A DNA stretch of 64,000 nucleotides from Thelonectria olida (taxonomy: Eukaryota; Ascomycota; Sordariomycetes; Hypocreales; Nectriaceae), in assembly GCA_020736575.1 (NCBI GenBank), contig JAGPYM010000003.1:558001-622000 (forward strand). Reading direction: 5' to 3'. Shown piece by piece: positions 10,665-21,550 of the stretch (positions are counted from its first letter, which is position 1; every line of letters starts with the position of its first letter). The notes beneath the pieces were generated by a model. That model ran no database searches, was not told the DNA's origin, and worked only from the letters and a program-made list of their open reading frames with translations. Both the position numbers and the translations under genes were made by a program.

Positions 10665-11744
10665 ATGATCATGTCATTTTATACACCTTCTTACACGTTT
10701 GCGAGAATGGCGAATGGTTTCTTTGGATATCAACCTTTGACTGAACTCCCGGGTTGCACGAGCCATCCCCCTCCCCCAGCAGCTCGATCACGATATGAGA
10801 AGCAATTCTACGCAGAGTGTGGTGGTAAGCCATATCTCACGGGCATTGAAGCTGCAGCTGTCTTTTTTTCAAGCGGCTTGAGCAAGTCGGACCTCTCGCG
10901 GATATGGGATGACACAGACAGAAACAAGGATGGCCACTTCGACAAGGAGGAATTTATTCAGGCCATGTGGTTGATTGAGCTTCATACGGGCCGAGTTGGA
11001 CAGTCTGGGGGTTCCACGAACTCTGTGCCATCCACAGCACTTCCCCCAGCTGAGTTGCAGGCAGGCGACGTTTCTCATTCAATCGCGGTTTCTCAAACGT
11101 CTCAATATCGATATGCGCCAGTTCCTCCTCCTCCGCCGTATTCTCAGTTGCAAGGCCATGTGCCTCCCCTTTATCACACGCCTGTTTCGCTCAACAACCC
11201 AGCATCTGAATATGCGATACAACACATTCAGTCTATTCAAAATCCTCAACAGCCACAGCAATCTCAAGCAAGTCCAATACCCAACCGAACTGGGCCCGAA
11301 TCGATAGAGATATCGGTTGCACTCACATGCCAAGGCTGCGGAAACGGCCTCTGCCCCAACGACTCGGTATACCGACCGTTACTAAACTCTACCGCCTTCA
11401 GCTATTTCTGCACCAATTGCCACAAGTCCAACAAGTGTCCGCCCGCCGCGACGCTCGTCAATCTCGTAGCAGGCCAGCAGATCACCTCGCGGAAGAAGAA
11501 AAGCACGACATGCGACGGCTGCTGGCGGGACATCAAGAAAGACGAGATGACGTGGTTCTGCAAGAAGAAGCTCTGCGATAAGGACCTGTGTCGGAAATGC
11601 TGGGGGAAGAAGAAGAGGCATTGTAAGCATGCTGCTCAGGGGCATGTAGAAATGATGAAGCTGGGAGAGAGGGGCGAGCGGGACACGTGGGATGTGGACG
11701 ATGTGCTTGGGACGATTGGGGATTTTGCCGTGTCTCTGGTCTAG
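10665..11744 (+). CDS. EH-domain protein with C-terminal Cys-rich zinc-finger-like region
   Basis: The protein is up to 359 aa; starts at 10671 or 10707 (MANGFFGYQ) are also possible. An Eps15-homology (EH) domain spans about residues 42-115. It includes a calcium-binding EF-hand loop with D85, N87, D89, G90, F92 and E96 and the IWDDTD..GHFDKEEFIQAMWLI pattern typical of EH modules, which bind NPF peptides in endocytosis and actin patch proteins. Next come a Pro-rich stretch (PVPPPPPY) and a Gln-rich linker. A C-terminal third has at least six CxxC or CxxxxC pairs (CQGCGNGLC, CTNCHKSNKC, CDGCW, CRKCW, HCKH), resembling ZZ or treble-clef zinc fingers. The pairing of EH with such a tail is unusual. 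Its function is not known; an endocytic adaptor or scaffold is the best guess. Confidence 0.8.
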   Translation: MIMSFYTPSYTFARMANGFFGYQPLTELPGCTSHPPPPAARSRYEKQFYAECGGKPYLTGIEAAAVFFSSGLSKSDLSRIWDDTDRNKDGHFDKEEFIQAMWLIELHTGRVGQSGGSTNSVPSTALPPAELQAGDVSHSIAVSQTSQYRYAPVPPPPPYSQLQGHVPPLYHTPVSLNNPASEYAIQHIQSIQNPQQPQQSQASPIPNRTGPESIEISVALTCQGCGNGLCPNDSVYRPLLNSTAFSYFCTNCHKSNKCPPAATLVNLVAGQQITSRKKKSTTCDGCWRDIKKDEMTWFCKKKLCDKDLCRKCWGKKKRHCKHAAQGHVEMMKLGERGERDTWDVDDVLGTIGDFAVSLV

Positions 11745-12204
11745 CAGGTATTGCGACATGTACGCAAATGGTATACAAGTGTTTGTATCATACAGTGGCT
11801 CGTCTTTCAGGCCGCTTTGTAGTTGTACAAGTGCCAACGCCGTGGCTATCCATTCAGCGCTGGACGAAGAGAGGAGTATTTCTGGACCATGGACGTGCCT
11901 CCAGATGCCTTTTATCCCAAGATATAGACATGTACAATGCCAGCCCTCGGATGGGCAAGGCATTCATTCCAAGGTTCCAGGTCCTCCAAAAAAAAAAAAA
12001 GATAAAAAAAGAGGAAACGCGCTCGTTTCCAACATATGATGATGCCTCAAGGTCCCAAATAAACTCCAGTCAACGCCAATAATGCTCCAGTTTCCCTCAT
12101 GTAGTCGTCTCGGCTTCCCTTTTTTGTCATGTCTCGCTGATCTCGCCGCGAGATGGTCCACAGTCGTGCGCGTGCAGTAGGTGATGGCCTCGTTCTCCTC
12201 TCGC
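11745..12204. other. Intergenic between convergent genes
   Basis: This is shared 3' flank, with a poly-A tract near 11988-12009 broken by a few other bases. Opposite-strand ORFs here are shadows or chance. No gene is supported. Confidence 0.5.
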
Positions 12205-12527
12205 TCACTTCTTCGGTGGACGATCTGGCGGCAATTCGGTCGGTTTCCCTTGGAACTGGTTCTTCAACTCATCGTAAAAGTGTTTTGCGAATAGCGCTCT
12301 CCGGCCGTCGGGGTTCGGTTCGGCTGATGGAGCGAGAGAAACGATTAATCTACCGCAACATCGTTGGTGCAAGGGTCATACATACCCGTCGCCTCGCCAG
12401 GAGCCAGCGGCTCGTTCGGGTTCCTGCCGTTCTGGACCTCGTCGATTTTGCGATGGATCTTGCCGACGGCGCGGTGGAAGCCGGGCTGCTTGAGGATCTG
12501 GAAGGGGTCAGCGCGGGTGCGGAACAT
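12205..12527 (-). CDS. Small conserved-looking fungal protein, function not recognised
   Basis: The model is complement(join(12205..12323,12386..12527)), 86 aa, with a 62-nt intron (GTATGT..CAG) that joins GEAT to AEPNPDGRRALFAKHF in frame and ends in PPDRPPKK. The protein begins MFRTRADPFQILKQPGFHRAVGKIHRKIDEVQNG, which is basic and amphipathic and could be a mitochondrial or membrane-associated segment. An upstream ATG (MSIHWW..) followed by a consensus donor and acceptor reads into the wrong frame, so the inner ATG was chosen; the 5' end may contain a leader intron. The gene converges on the EH-domain gene. I do not recognise the family. The C-terminal splice continuity is the main reason to call it real. 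Confidence 0.55.
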
Positions 12528-13206
12528 GTCGGGGCGGTGCGCATCCGTACAGATGTGACGATTTTGTCCTGCGAATTGAGGGCGAAACGTTAGCAAGGTG
12601 GGAGAGCAAAGCATGCGGTTGGGAAGGTACCTCGAAGGACTGAATTATTCGGAGCGCCCACCAGTGAATCGACATTATGCTAATTGCTTTGTGGTTGTGA
12701 AGATGTTGGTGTTGATGTTGATGTTGAATTCCATCATGTCAGCAAGTGGCAAGCGATGCGAGATGGAGGGGCTGAAATGCGCTGGGAGCGAAGGAGGTTA
12801 CCCTAGAGCCCAACTTACACCGAGTATGACTTATTGTTATCTGCATTCCTCTACTTGTTTAGGTTATTTGCGCTACCTATGTATAATTATTCCAGGCTAA
12901 AAAATGACAAGCATTGAGGCATTGGTGGGTCAATTCTCCTGCAAGAGAATGTTCTATTGCAATTGATGAGTCCCCATTCCTGGTGTTGTTGTTGTTGTTA
13001 ACTCACTTACAATCGCACTCACTATCAAAACTCAACAAAAGAAACACGGAAAGTTGTTGTTCGTAATTCTATTTGTATCTGACTTGTTTGAACTTTACAT
13101 ACAGTACAGTTCCTCAAACATTGTGACATTTCATGTCCTTTTTATCCTCCTCTGACCAGCCACTGTCCCAGCGGCACACTCCTCAATCCCCTTGATAGCT
13201 CGTCCT
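12528..13206. other. Intergenic, no gene seen
   Basis: This is the promoter side of the 86-aa gene and the 3' flank of the DUF1993 gene. It includes a short GTT microsatellite near 12984-12999 and AT-rich stretches. No coding potential is supported. Confidence 0.5.
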
Positions 13207-13722
13207 CTACTGAGGAAGGAACTTGCCAATGAAAGCAGAGAGGTAGTCCATCTTGCCAAGAGGAACGCCCTCCTTTCGCAGAATCCCGTAGGCGGTGGTG
13301 GTGTGGAAGAAGATGTTGGGCACCACGTATCCGTGGACGTACTGCTTCAGCTGCATCTTGGCCTCCTTGTTAACGCCCAGGCCGATGGTCACCTCGGCCT
13401 CGGCGCGGGCCTCAAAGGCAGCGCGGTCGACCTTGGCCAGGATGTCCTGCACCTGCGCGATGCGGTCCTTCATGGCGGCAAAGTCGTTGAGCTCGCGGCC
13501 GAGGTCGAGCGGCGCGACGTCGGTGCCGCGGGCGGCCAGCTTCTGAGCGGCGTCGGTGACCATGTAGACCTGGAAGGAAAGGGGCAGCATGTCCTCGTAC
13601 AGGCGGGCGGCGGGCAGGTCGGCGGCGCTGGCGTGGGCCTCGGCCTTTGTGATGATGCTGGACAGGGCCGAGAGGGCGTCCTGGGCCAGGACGATGGAAC
13701 CGTCGTAGATGGAGTAGCTCAT
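13207..13722 (-). CDS. DUF1993 family protein
   Basis: This is an uninterrupted 171-aa protein of typical length for DUF1993 (Pfam PF09351), a fungal and bacterial family with a DinB-like four-helix fold and no assigned reaction. Family features visible include the N-terminal SIVLAQDALSALSSIITKAEAHA helix region, the DMLPLSFQVYMVTDAAQK segment and the C-terminal YVHGYVVPNIFFHTTTAYGILRKEGVPLGKMDYL block. No signal peptide or membrane helix is present, so it is likely cytosolic. The start MSYSIYDGS matches the family start. It is transcribed in the same direction as the DUF1479 gene upstream, but about 970 bp separates them, so each has its own promoter. Confidence 0.88.
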   Translation of the reverse strand: MSYSIYDGSIVLAQDALSALSSIITKAEAHASAADLPAARLYEDMLPLSFQVYMVTDAAQKLAARGTDVAPLDLGRELNDFAAMKDRIAQVQDILAKVDRAAFEARAEAEVTIGLGVNKEAKMQLKQYVHGYVVPNIFFHTTTAYGILRKEGVPLGKMDYLSAFIGKFLPQ

Positions 13723-14689
13723 GGTGACTAGGTTGTTTGGTAAGGAAGATTGGTGTGGTTGCTAAAGATGGCGAGTGTATTGCGTGATGGGCTGGATCTA
13801 GTATAGGCTGCCGAAGTCTCCGGGGGAGGCAAGATATATATATGCGTATCTTGTCCGGTCTGGCCTCAGATGTTTCAACGTCCTGTTTGGAATCGACAGC
13901 AACACCACGTCTCCCCCCTCCCCCGCTTGGGTGTCCTCTTCCTCTGCGGACCTTGTGTGTCCATGCCGCTCTCTCACCGCCCCTCCCAATGCCTCGCTTC
14001 AAGAGTGTTTACTAATTGTCTCTCCACATGCTAGATGCTTCCTCGAGCGAGGATGGATTATTAATCCAACGCTTAATTGGGCGAGTATCCCGCCATTGCT
14101 CTGTCGCTCGGGAGGTGGAGCCGACGGGGGGAGTTGGAGAGGACGTGCGGGTCATCGGGAGTCCGATATCCGATGGCGATGAGGAGCAGTTCCTCAGTTT
14201 GAACCGTCTCTGAAGGCGCTGACGATGCTGATTCTCTTGGCCGAAAAGAGGCATTGCTCTGTACGACTCGGAACCACTTCACCCCGAGTTGCCCCCTTTG
14301 TCGACAGAAAACTGAGGCCGTTACGCAGACCTGGGCTCAATGCTGACCGAATTAATTAGCCTGCATACGCATGACACGGCGCAAGGGGTCAAACCTCTCA
14401 ACAAAGCGTCCGGCGGCTGACAAATTGGTCCGTTTTGCGGCTGAAGAGCGTTGCCTGACGTTGCACCACATGGGCAGGCTGGACGATGTTCGTGGTCAAG
14501 GAGCTGATTACAAACACGCTCAGTCGGGCAGATGCAGGGAGGAGTCGCGTTACATTGAGACGGACTGATGCAGCTTCAAGGAGTGCGCAGAGACGATCAT
14601 CGAACCATCGAGTTCACCATCTGTCATCCCTACACGACTCTCCCTTTCCCGGCTTCATTCTGTTATTACAAACACCTAGCGGCTTCAAC
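13723..14689. other. Intergenic, no gene seen
   Basis: This is the 5' flank of the DUF1993 gene and the 3' flank of the DUF1479 gene. The small overlapping ORFs on both strands share no domain and have no consistent codon pattern. Confidence 0.5.
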
Positions 14690-16268
14690 TCAGAACCCCA
14701 GCACCGCATTCGACCTCTCAACCGCGTCCCTCTGTCCCGGCGTCGCGCCCTCGCCCACTTCAATCTTCTCCAACCCCATGGCCTTGCGGCCCGTCCCGTT
14801 CGTCCACCCCCGGAGCATCTCCTCAGTCGGCCGGTCCACGTGCCGCGACTCGCCCGCTCCGCCCGGGAAATCGGGCCCCGGCGTGCCGTCCCGGAACGCC
14901 TGTCGCTGCCGCACCAGGTACGCCGCGTTGATCTCCGTCGTCGGACACACGGGGATGTACATGACGCTGGAGTCGCCCTTGCCGTAATGCACCTTGTCGA
15001 CCGAGTGGATGGCTGCGAGTGTTAGTCAAGCATCCAAAGACGAAGACGAGGGAGCGTACTTACTGTCGCAGTGCCACGCAACATAGTCGCCAGCGCGTAT
15101 CTCGGGAACGTGCGTCATGGTCTTGTCCAGCTCGAGATGCGGAAACAGCTCGTCGGTAAACTCCTGTCCCGTGCCGGGCGTCGCCCCCTGAAGCTCGCTC
15201 GTCATCTCCTCGGCGCCCGTGAACCTCCAGTTCTTCTCATCTAGATACCCATACGTCCCAGGCCCATGTACCGCCTCGAAGAACGGCCTGAGCAGCAGGT
15301 ACGACGTCGCCAGCTTCACCAGCGGGTTCACGAGCAGCGTGCCCTCCCTGGGCTTCGTGTGGCTCATGCTCAGCCAGCCCTGCCACATGCGGAACATGGT
15401 ACACGGCCCCAGCCCGTCGTAGAGGTTGTTGACGGCGTCGACGCGGCCGCTGGCGTCCCACGGGTCGTACTCTGCCCACTTGCCCTCAAAGACCTTGTCG
15501 TACACGGCACCGCGGCCGTAGCCCTCGCGTTCCCAGCGCTCGACGCTGCCGCCGTCCATGTGCGGGCCGAGGGCGAAGGCGGCGTCGCCGGGCTGGCGGA
15601 TGCGTAGACGGTCCGCGTACGTCATGGGCTGCTTTAGGTCAATGTGTGCGGTAGGAGACGACAGGTGCCAGAGGGAGGACATGAGATGGTGCTGGACGCG
15701 GAGGAAGTTGGGGTGAGTGCGGGCTTTGAGCTGAGGGCTGGACCAGTAGAGCTCGTAGACCTGAGGATCATGCTGAGGGAAGGCTGTTCCCGATTAGATC
15801 AATCAACTAGACTAAGCTGGCTCGTCTCTTACCTCTGGTTGATGGGTTCTTTTTCACATACTCCTCAATCTCCTCCTTGTAAGCCCTCGCTTCCCCCTCC
15901 GGAATAACACCTTTGACCACAATAGCACCGCGTTTTTTAATCTCGTCCTTCAACCCCTTGATATCGTTTTTAATGTCCTTGTAGTCAACCTGAGGAATGA
16001 CAGCCGGTCCTTTACTGGCAATAATGTCGTTCTCTTTCCGCAATTGTTTAAGCAAGCTGCCCCAGCTCTTCTTAATCTCAGCCTCGCGCCCACGAACCAA
16101 GTCGCACTTCAACTGGCGAAACCGGTCGGGTAGCGGCGGTCTATCCTGTCCCGAGAGCGAGACAAAGGCGTCCGAAATGTCGCCCTCCTTCTTGGCCGAC
16201 GCGGCCGCCGTGGCCATGGAGCGCCGGAGGCCCTTGGGCGTGGCGTTTACGAGGGAAGCTCGCAGCAT
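14690..16268 (-). CDS. DUF1479 family protein, putative non-haem iron dioxygenase, mitochondrial-like N terminus
   Basis: The model is complement(join(14690..15012,15064..15783,15833..16268)), 492 aa, with two introns of 51 and 49 nt that keep frame. It belongs to DUF1479 (Pfam PF07350), a double-stranded beta-helix family related to Fe(II)/2-oxoglutarate dioxygenases such as bacterial YbiU. Likely iron ligands are the HMD of ALGPHMDGGSVERWE and a distal His in WHCDTIHSVDKVH; the latter motif is formed only after splicing, which supports the join. The C-terminal section has the conserved YIPVCPTTEINAAYLVRQR pattern. The first ~27 residues (MLRASLVNATPKGLRRSMATAAAS) are basic, hydroxylated and free of acids, like a mitochondrial presequence. 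The substrate is unknown. Confidence 0.85.
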
Positions 16269-16946
16269 GACAACAACAAATCAGAACAAAGATAGAGAGG
16301 TCGGAGTGTACAATAACGGTGCTAGTTATCGCCTTAGCTTGCGAGTATGCATGAACGGGAATCAATTCTCCTGCAACCAGTATTTATACTGATGAGCATC
16401 AGAAGCGGGACTGCCGAAAAGGGAAAATCCGCTGTTGTAGTGGTGGTCGGCAATTCGGGGTATAAGATCAGCGAGGTGATGCTCAGAAGCAAATACAGTG
16501 GGTTCCTGACAATTCTGCGCGTCACAGGCCGGAAACACCCTTCGGATGAAGAATTGCTGTGTTGGTGAAGAGACTCGCGATGGCTTCAAGGGCGCACTGG
16601 CGAGATCTGTGACATCTGGTGGTGAGACACTCAAGTGGACTGACTGGGTAGATATTTTCCTGGGCTCCATTCGATAGACTATCAGCAGTGCTTTCTACGA
16701 GACGCAAGAAAGCATCGAAAAGTATTTACCCAAAATAATAAACCCTGGCGATATACGAATAGGTGTCCGCCTCCGATCAAACAACCCCCAAAACATGGAC
16801 AAAAAAGGTAGCCCTCGCTTGACCCGACCCTAACAATGATGCTGCCCATATTATACAAGATACGAGAAACACGCAATCAACACCCGAGCTCCGGCTTCGT
16901 TCGTTGTGTACGCCCTTATCCTTCAACTCCATGTGCCACGCATGCT
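16269..16946. other. Intergenic, no gene seen
   Basis: This is the promoter of the DUF1479 gene and the 3' flank of the ApsB homologue. Nothing else is supported. Confidence 0.5.
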
Positions 16947-19900
16947 TTAGTCCATCTGTTCGTTCACCCGCCGCACCTTGTCTCTCAAGTCGCGGTTCTC
17001 CAACTCCAAGCCCCCTAACCGTTGTCTCGCTGCGTGCCTGTCCTGATTACGTCCCTCTCGTTCCATCTTCAGCTTGTATTCCATATCCCTCAGCCTGAAG
17101 AGCCACCTGTTGTCATTGGCGACTCCTCCTTCGTCAGTCAGCGCCATGTCTCGTAGCCCAAGTCCGGCTGAGGAGCCAGGGACAGGGATGCCTGAGGATG
17201 TGCCCGTTCTCGTCATCGTGGAAGTTCTACTACTCTTGCCGTGACTGGAACGGAGGCCGCGATCCCTGTTTTGGTCCCCAGGACCTCGAGGGATGGACGG
17301 TGATGGTGATCCTGTATCGCTAATAGGGACCAGGGCGTCAGGGGAGCCTCCATATGCCGCTCGAGCTCGAACATCATTCGCCGTACGCAGCGTCGTGTTC
17401 TCTACCTTGAGTTGACGGTACGCTTCCTCTAGTCGGCTGTACCGAGAGTCGGATGACAAGGTTCCCGATGCTATAGAGTTGCGGACCATGGTCTCTAGAC
17501 GATCTAACTTCTTGGTGCGGACCTCGAGATTAGTCTCTAATGTCTGGTACTCGCGAGTCAAGTCTCGCTCAACCGCCTTGATTCTCGTCTCGAAAGAAGC
17601 AATCATGGCCTCGATCGCCTTGATCGCGGATAAGAGGTTCTTGGAAAAGCCGGGCAGTCGCGTGGCAATAACTTCCAAAGAGGGCAGAACCTGCCGGTCG
17701 ATGAGCGTATTGCCACTAACCCACTCACGTCCACACAGGGCGCTGAGCTTTTGCCAGAGGACAAGCAGCAACTCGTTGCGCTCCTGCAGCTGTTCGCGGG
17801 CGGTCTGCTCCAACAAGGCGATGCGCCTCCGATCCTGGCTCTTGGTAGACTCGAGCTCAGAAATCCGTATATCCTGGCTGCTAGCCGTTCGAGTGAGATG
17901 CTGGTGTGTCCTCTGAGACGTTTCGTACTGCGATTTCGTGTTGCGGTGAGAAACACGTTCCTTCTCGAGCAGCTCGGAAAGTTTGCGGCTTTCCAAGGCG
18001 TGTGATTCGAGCAGAGCATCTCGTTGCTTAATGATGCGGTCCTTCTCAACCAGTGACGCCTTGCTGGTGTCGAGGTCCCGGACCGTGTTTTCGAGCTCGC
18101 GCTGGAGCTTGGCAATGGACTGAAACCAGTTAGCTTGATCAAACTTGGTGACTTGAAAGTGAATACCTTGAGTAGAGAAGAACGGGTGCCGTTGAGGTCA
18201 CCCAATGCTTCCCTGAGATTGTTCTCCAACTCCATCAACCTCTCCTTCCACTCGGTTGCCTCAACTTCTCTGGACGTCAGGTTCTTACGTAGACGTCGGG
18301 CTTCATCCTTGGCCGCCGAGGCCTCCCGGTTCAGTTCGTTGACAAACTGCTGTACCTCCTCCTTTTCTCTATCAGCGACCATCTCTCTCTGTTGTCTCTC
18401 TTGCTGCAGGCGGTTCTCGAGCTCCTTGACGCGCTCCTTTTCGTCGCGGACACTTTGCTCGGCGTTCGCCAAAGCCGCCTCCAAATCTCCAATGCGTATT
18501 TTGTCACCCTCCTGCTCCTCGCGAAGGAAGGCAATCTCTCCCTGTGAAGATTCCTGTTGCACCGATAGCCGTTGATTCTTATCGTTGGCCTCCATGAGCC
18601 TCTGTTCCAGCTCTTCGAGCTCCTTGTTGGAGGAGTCGAGCTCCTGTTCGAGTTGCTGGATTCGGCGGAGGTGGTTTTCTTGTTCATCCTCGAGTCGAAT
18701 CACGCCCTCACTCATCTTTCGCATCTCTTCCTGCAAGGCATCGAAATTTTCTGAGCGATCCTGGAGATCTGCCTGAAGTCGTTGAATCTCCTCGTTGCGC
18801 TGATCGGCTTCCCCTTCGAGAGCATCGATTTCTTCTTGTGCCTCCTTTCGAAGTGACTCAAACTCGTTCTCCATGTCACCTTGGTCACGAAGAGCTTCGT
18901 CACGCTCCGATTGCAGGGCGACTAGGTCGTTCATGGCATTGTCAATATCCTCTTGGAGAGAAAGAACCGTCTCCTCAGCTTGTCGCTTCCCCTCGATGGC
19001 TGCCTCAAAGTCCTCCATGCACGTTTCAAGCTCGCGTGATAACTCTTGGTTCTGTAGTTTCACTTCGCTAATTTTGTCACGCAAGTCGGCAAGTTTGTTC
19101 TCAAGTACTTCACGCGCCGCCGCATCATCTTCGGCCTGAGTCTGTCGAGTCTTGATGCTACCACGAGATGCTGATCGTTCATGACCACCAACCTGAGAAG
19201 CTGAACGATCGAGGAGGCTATCGATTGTAGACGGGGCAGGTCGGCCTCGTCGCTGTGCCATCTTTAGATCCTCGATTTCCTGGTAAAGACGTTCCTTTTC
19301 CCGGTTCCTCGAGGTTAGCATGGACGTTTGTGCACCAACTTCACGTCGAAGCTCTGCATTCTCATGACGCAGTTGTTCACTTTCCCGACGCAGCTCGTCA
19401 ACAAGGGTGGTAGCTGTAGCACCACTGAATCCGCCATTAGAACTCTCCACGTCGCCGGAAAGACCAGACATGGGTCGACTGGGCGAAGGATTCAGCTCTC
19501 GCTGTTTCTTGGTGATGTTGTAAATGTTTGTCGTGTGATGCAAGCCGCCCTGGCCTGCCTGGCTGCCGGTTTCTTGCCTTAGCCGGAATATCTCGTCCCT
19601 GAGTCTCTTGTTCTCCTCATCCGACTGCTCTCTGCGAATAGTCTCCTGTTCCAAGAGGTCTTTCCAGACATCGGTCTCCTCCTGTCGGCCGAGGTTGTCG
19701 GTTGTCCTCTCTCCAAGTGACCTGACAATGTCTGCGAGTTTCCGCCGTTCCGACTCTTTGGTGAGATCTTCTGATCGGAGTCTCTCAATCTCGGTCGCAT
19801 ATTCTTCAACGCGTTCGCGGAGGTACATGAGCTCCTCCTCTCTCTCCTGCGCCTCCTCATCATACAAACGAGCAGTCTGGTCCGTGGACGACGCACCGCT

Positions 19901-21550
19901 TCGGGCTGTACTGGGTCGTTCGTCTTCGTCTTTGATCTGTTTCTCCAATTCCTTGACTCTCCTGCGCAGCATTTTGTTGTCACGTTGGAGGACGGCGAGA
20001 CCGGTCTTGAGTTCCACATTCTCCGAAATCATTTCCTTGATGCCCTCCTCTGACAGCTTGTCCAATCGATCGCTCAAAAACATGACCTTGAGTTTCAGAT
20101 CAAAATTCTCCTTGGATAGTCGTTCAATGGTGCTGCTCTGTTCTTTTAGCGTGAGATTCTTGCCCGACCTCCCCGTCGTGCTGGAAGCCACCGTCATAAT
20201 CGATGGTTTCCGAGGGGTCTCCAGGCCACCTTTGAACTTGTACTCCTTGGCAAGGGACTCGGGAACCTGCACGTTTCTGACATGGCGGGCAATAACCGTG
20301 TCGGTTGGTGCAGGGTGAAAGTTGTCCTTTGCGGCTTTCGGCGTCCTGAGCATATCTTCACGTCGTGGGCGCTCTGGACTCTCGACTTCCGGGAGTGGTT
20401 CCAAATGGGGAAGAGACACATCGGTAAAGTCCTCGATGCCAAGATTAGAGCCTATGCTTCCAAGGCTGACAGACCGTAGAATAGGGTTGCTGGAATTTCG
20501 AAGCATACCCAAGGCAGGAACAGCACCGCCTGACTGAAGAGCATAATCCATGCTCATACCAACCGTCACATCGCTGCCTTCTCCATCCGGGTTCGTAACA
20601 AAGGAAGAGGTCGAAGATCGTTGGCTGCTAATGCGACTACGAAGGTATTTGGGTCTCTGGCCGCGCAGGGAATGTCCAGGAGTACTCCCCATGTCCATCC
20701 TCTCAGAAAGCGAGTGTGATCTAGACAGAGGCACGTCTTGCTCTGCGGAGGAGGACAGGAAAGAAGTGTCGTGTTGTTCGTCGGCCTCTACATCTTCAAA
20801 GGAGTGGGCGGCTGGTGGCTGGCTGGCCATACTGACGGCCCGGGAGATGGTGCGGGCGGCAGCGGCAGCAGTGGGCGACGAGTCGAGCTGCTCAAGACTG
20901 GACGTATTGGTGGTATTCGTGGCAGTGGCATCCTCATCGCTATGGAGGCCCAATGGGTTGGGCCCAGGGGCCTTAGTCGGTGAATCGAACTGGTACGTGT
21001 CGTCGACCCCGCCGTCGCCGCCATTCGTGGATCCAGTAGGAATGGGAGAGAGGGCGGGCAAGAAGCTGGATTCGACGTCGTGTAGATGGCGACGGACTTC
21101 TTCCTCGGTCAAAGAATCTTCGGGATGATGGCTCATATCAATAGTGGCGGGCTCGAGGTAGCTGCTTTCGCCGATGGGGGGGAATAGGTGGCGGTGTCTG
21201 TTGAGAATCATCGACGTCGATGGTGCTAGCCTGGGCTTCGGCGCATGTAGAGTCGCGGCGTCGGGCGCAGACGCAGGGCGAATGACAGGGGGTTGAGGAT
21301 TGGTTTGGGTATCTGATTGAGCGTCTCTCGTCATCGAATCGTCGGCAAAAGTCGTCGTTATCGTAGTCGTTGGCGCGGGGTTTTCTCCATGGTTTTCCGA
21401 GGCCGAAAACGTGGATGTCTCAACGTCAGCATCATCGGACCAGACGCGCTGTCTCGTTGGAGTACGCGACCCAGCGCTGGGGCTTGGACTTGGCTGCGGA
21501 CTCTGGCTGTCGCTGTGGCCGAGGCCTTGGTCTTGATCACCAACGGCCAT
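16947..21550 (-). CDS. apsB: ApsB/Mto1-type microtubule-organising protein
   Basis: The model is complement(join(16947..18119,18167..21550)), 1518 aa, with one 47-nt intron (GTATTC..AAGCTAAC..CAG) restoring frame at RSSLLK|SIAKLQREL. Residues 1 to ~440 are low-complexity Ser/Thr/Pro. A Cnn_1N/CM1 motif (Pfam PF07989) at about 463-535 contains TLKEQSSTIERLSKENFDLK and KVMFLSDRL; this motif recruits gamma-tubulin complexes. A very long coiled coil runs to about residue 1350. The C terminus (about 1460-1515, NRWLFRLRDMEYKLKMEREG..ARQRLGGLELENRDLRDKV) matches the Mto2-binding region of Mto1 (Pfam PF12808). Such proteins nucleate cytoplasmic microtubules at spindle pole bodies and septa and affect nuclear positioning. 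It is longer than Aspergillus ApsB, mainly through coiled coil and the disordered N terminus. Confidence 0.88.

Noticed and set aside
12560..12690. Upstream exon MSIHWWALRIIQSFE for the 86-aa gene
   Set aside because: Splice signals are good, but the join leads into a different frame from the one supported by the downstream intron. It may be leader sequence.
13192..13731. 179-aa plus-strand ORF
   Set aside because: It is the antisense shadow of the DUF1993 gene, produced by strong GC-ending codon bias.
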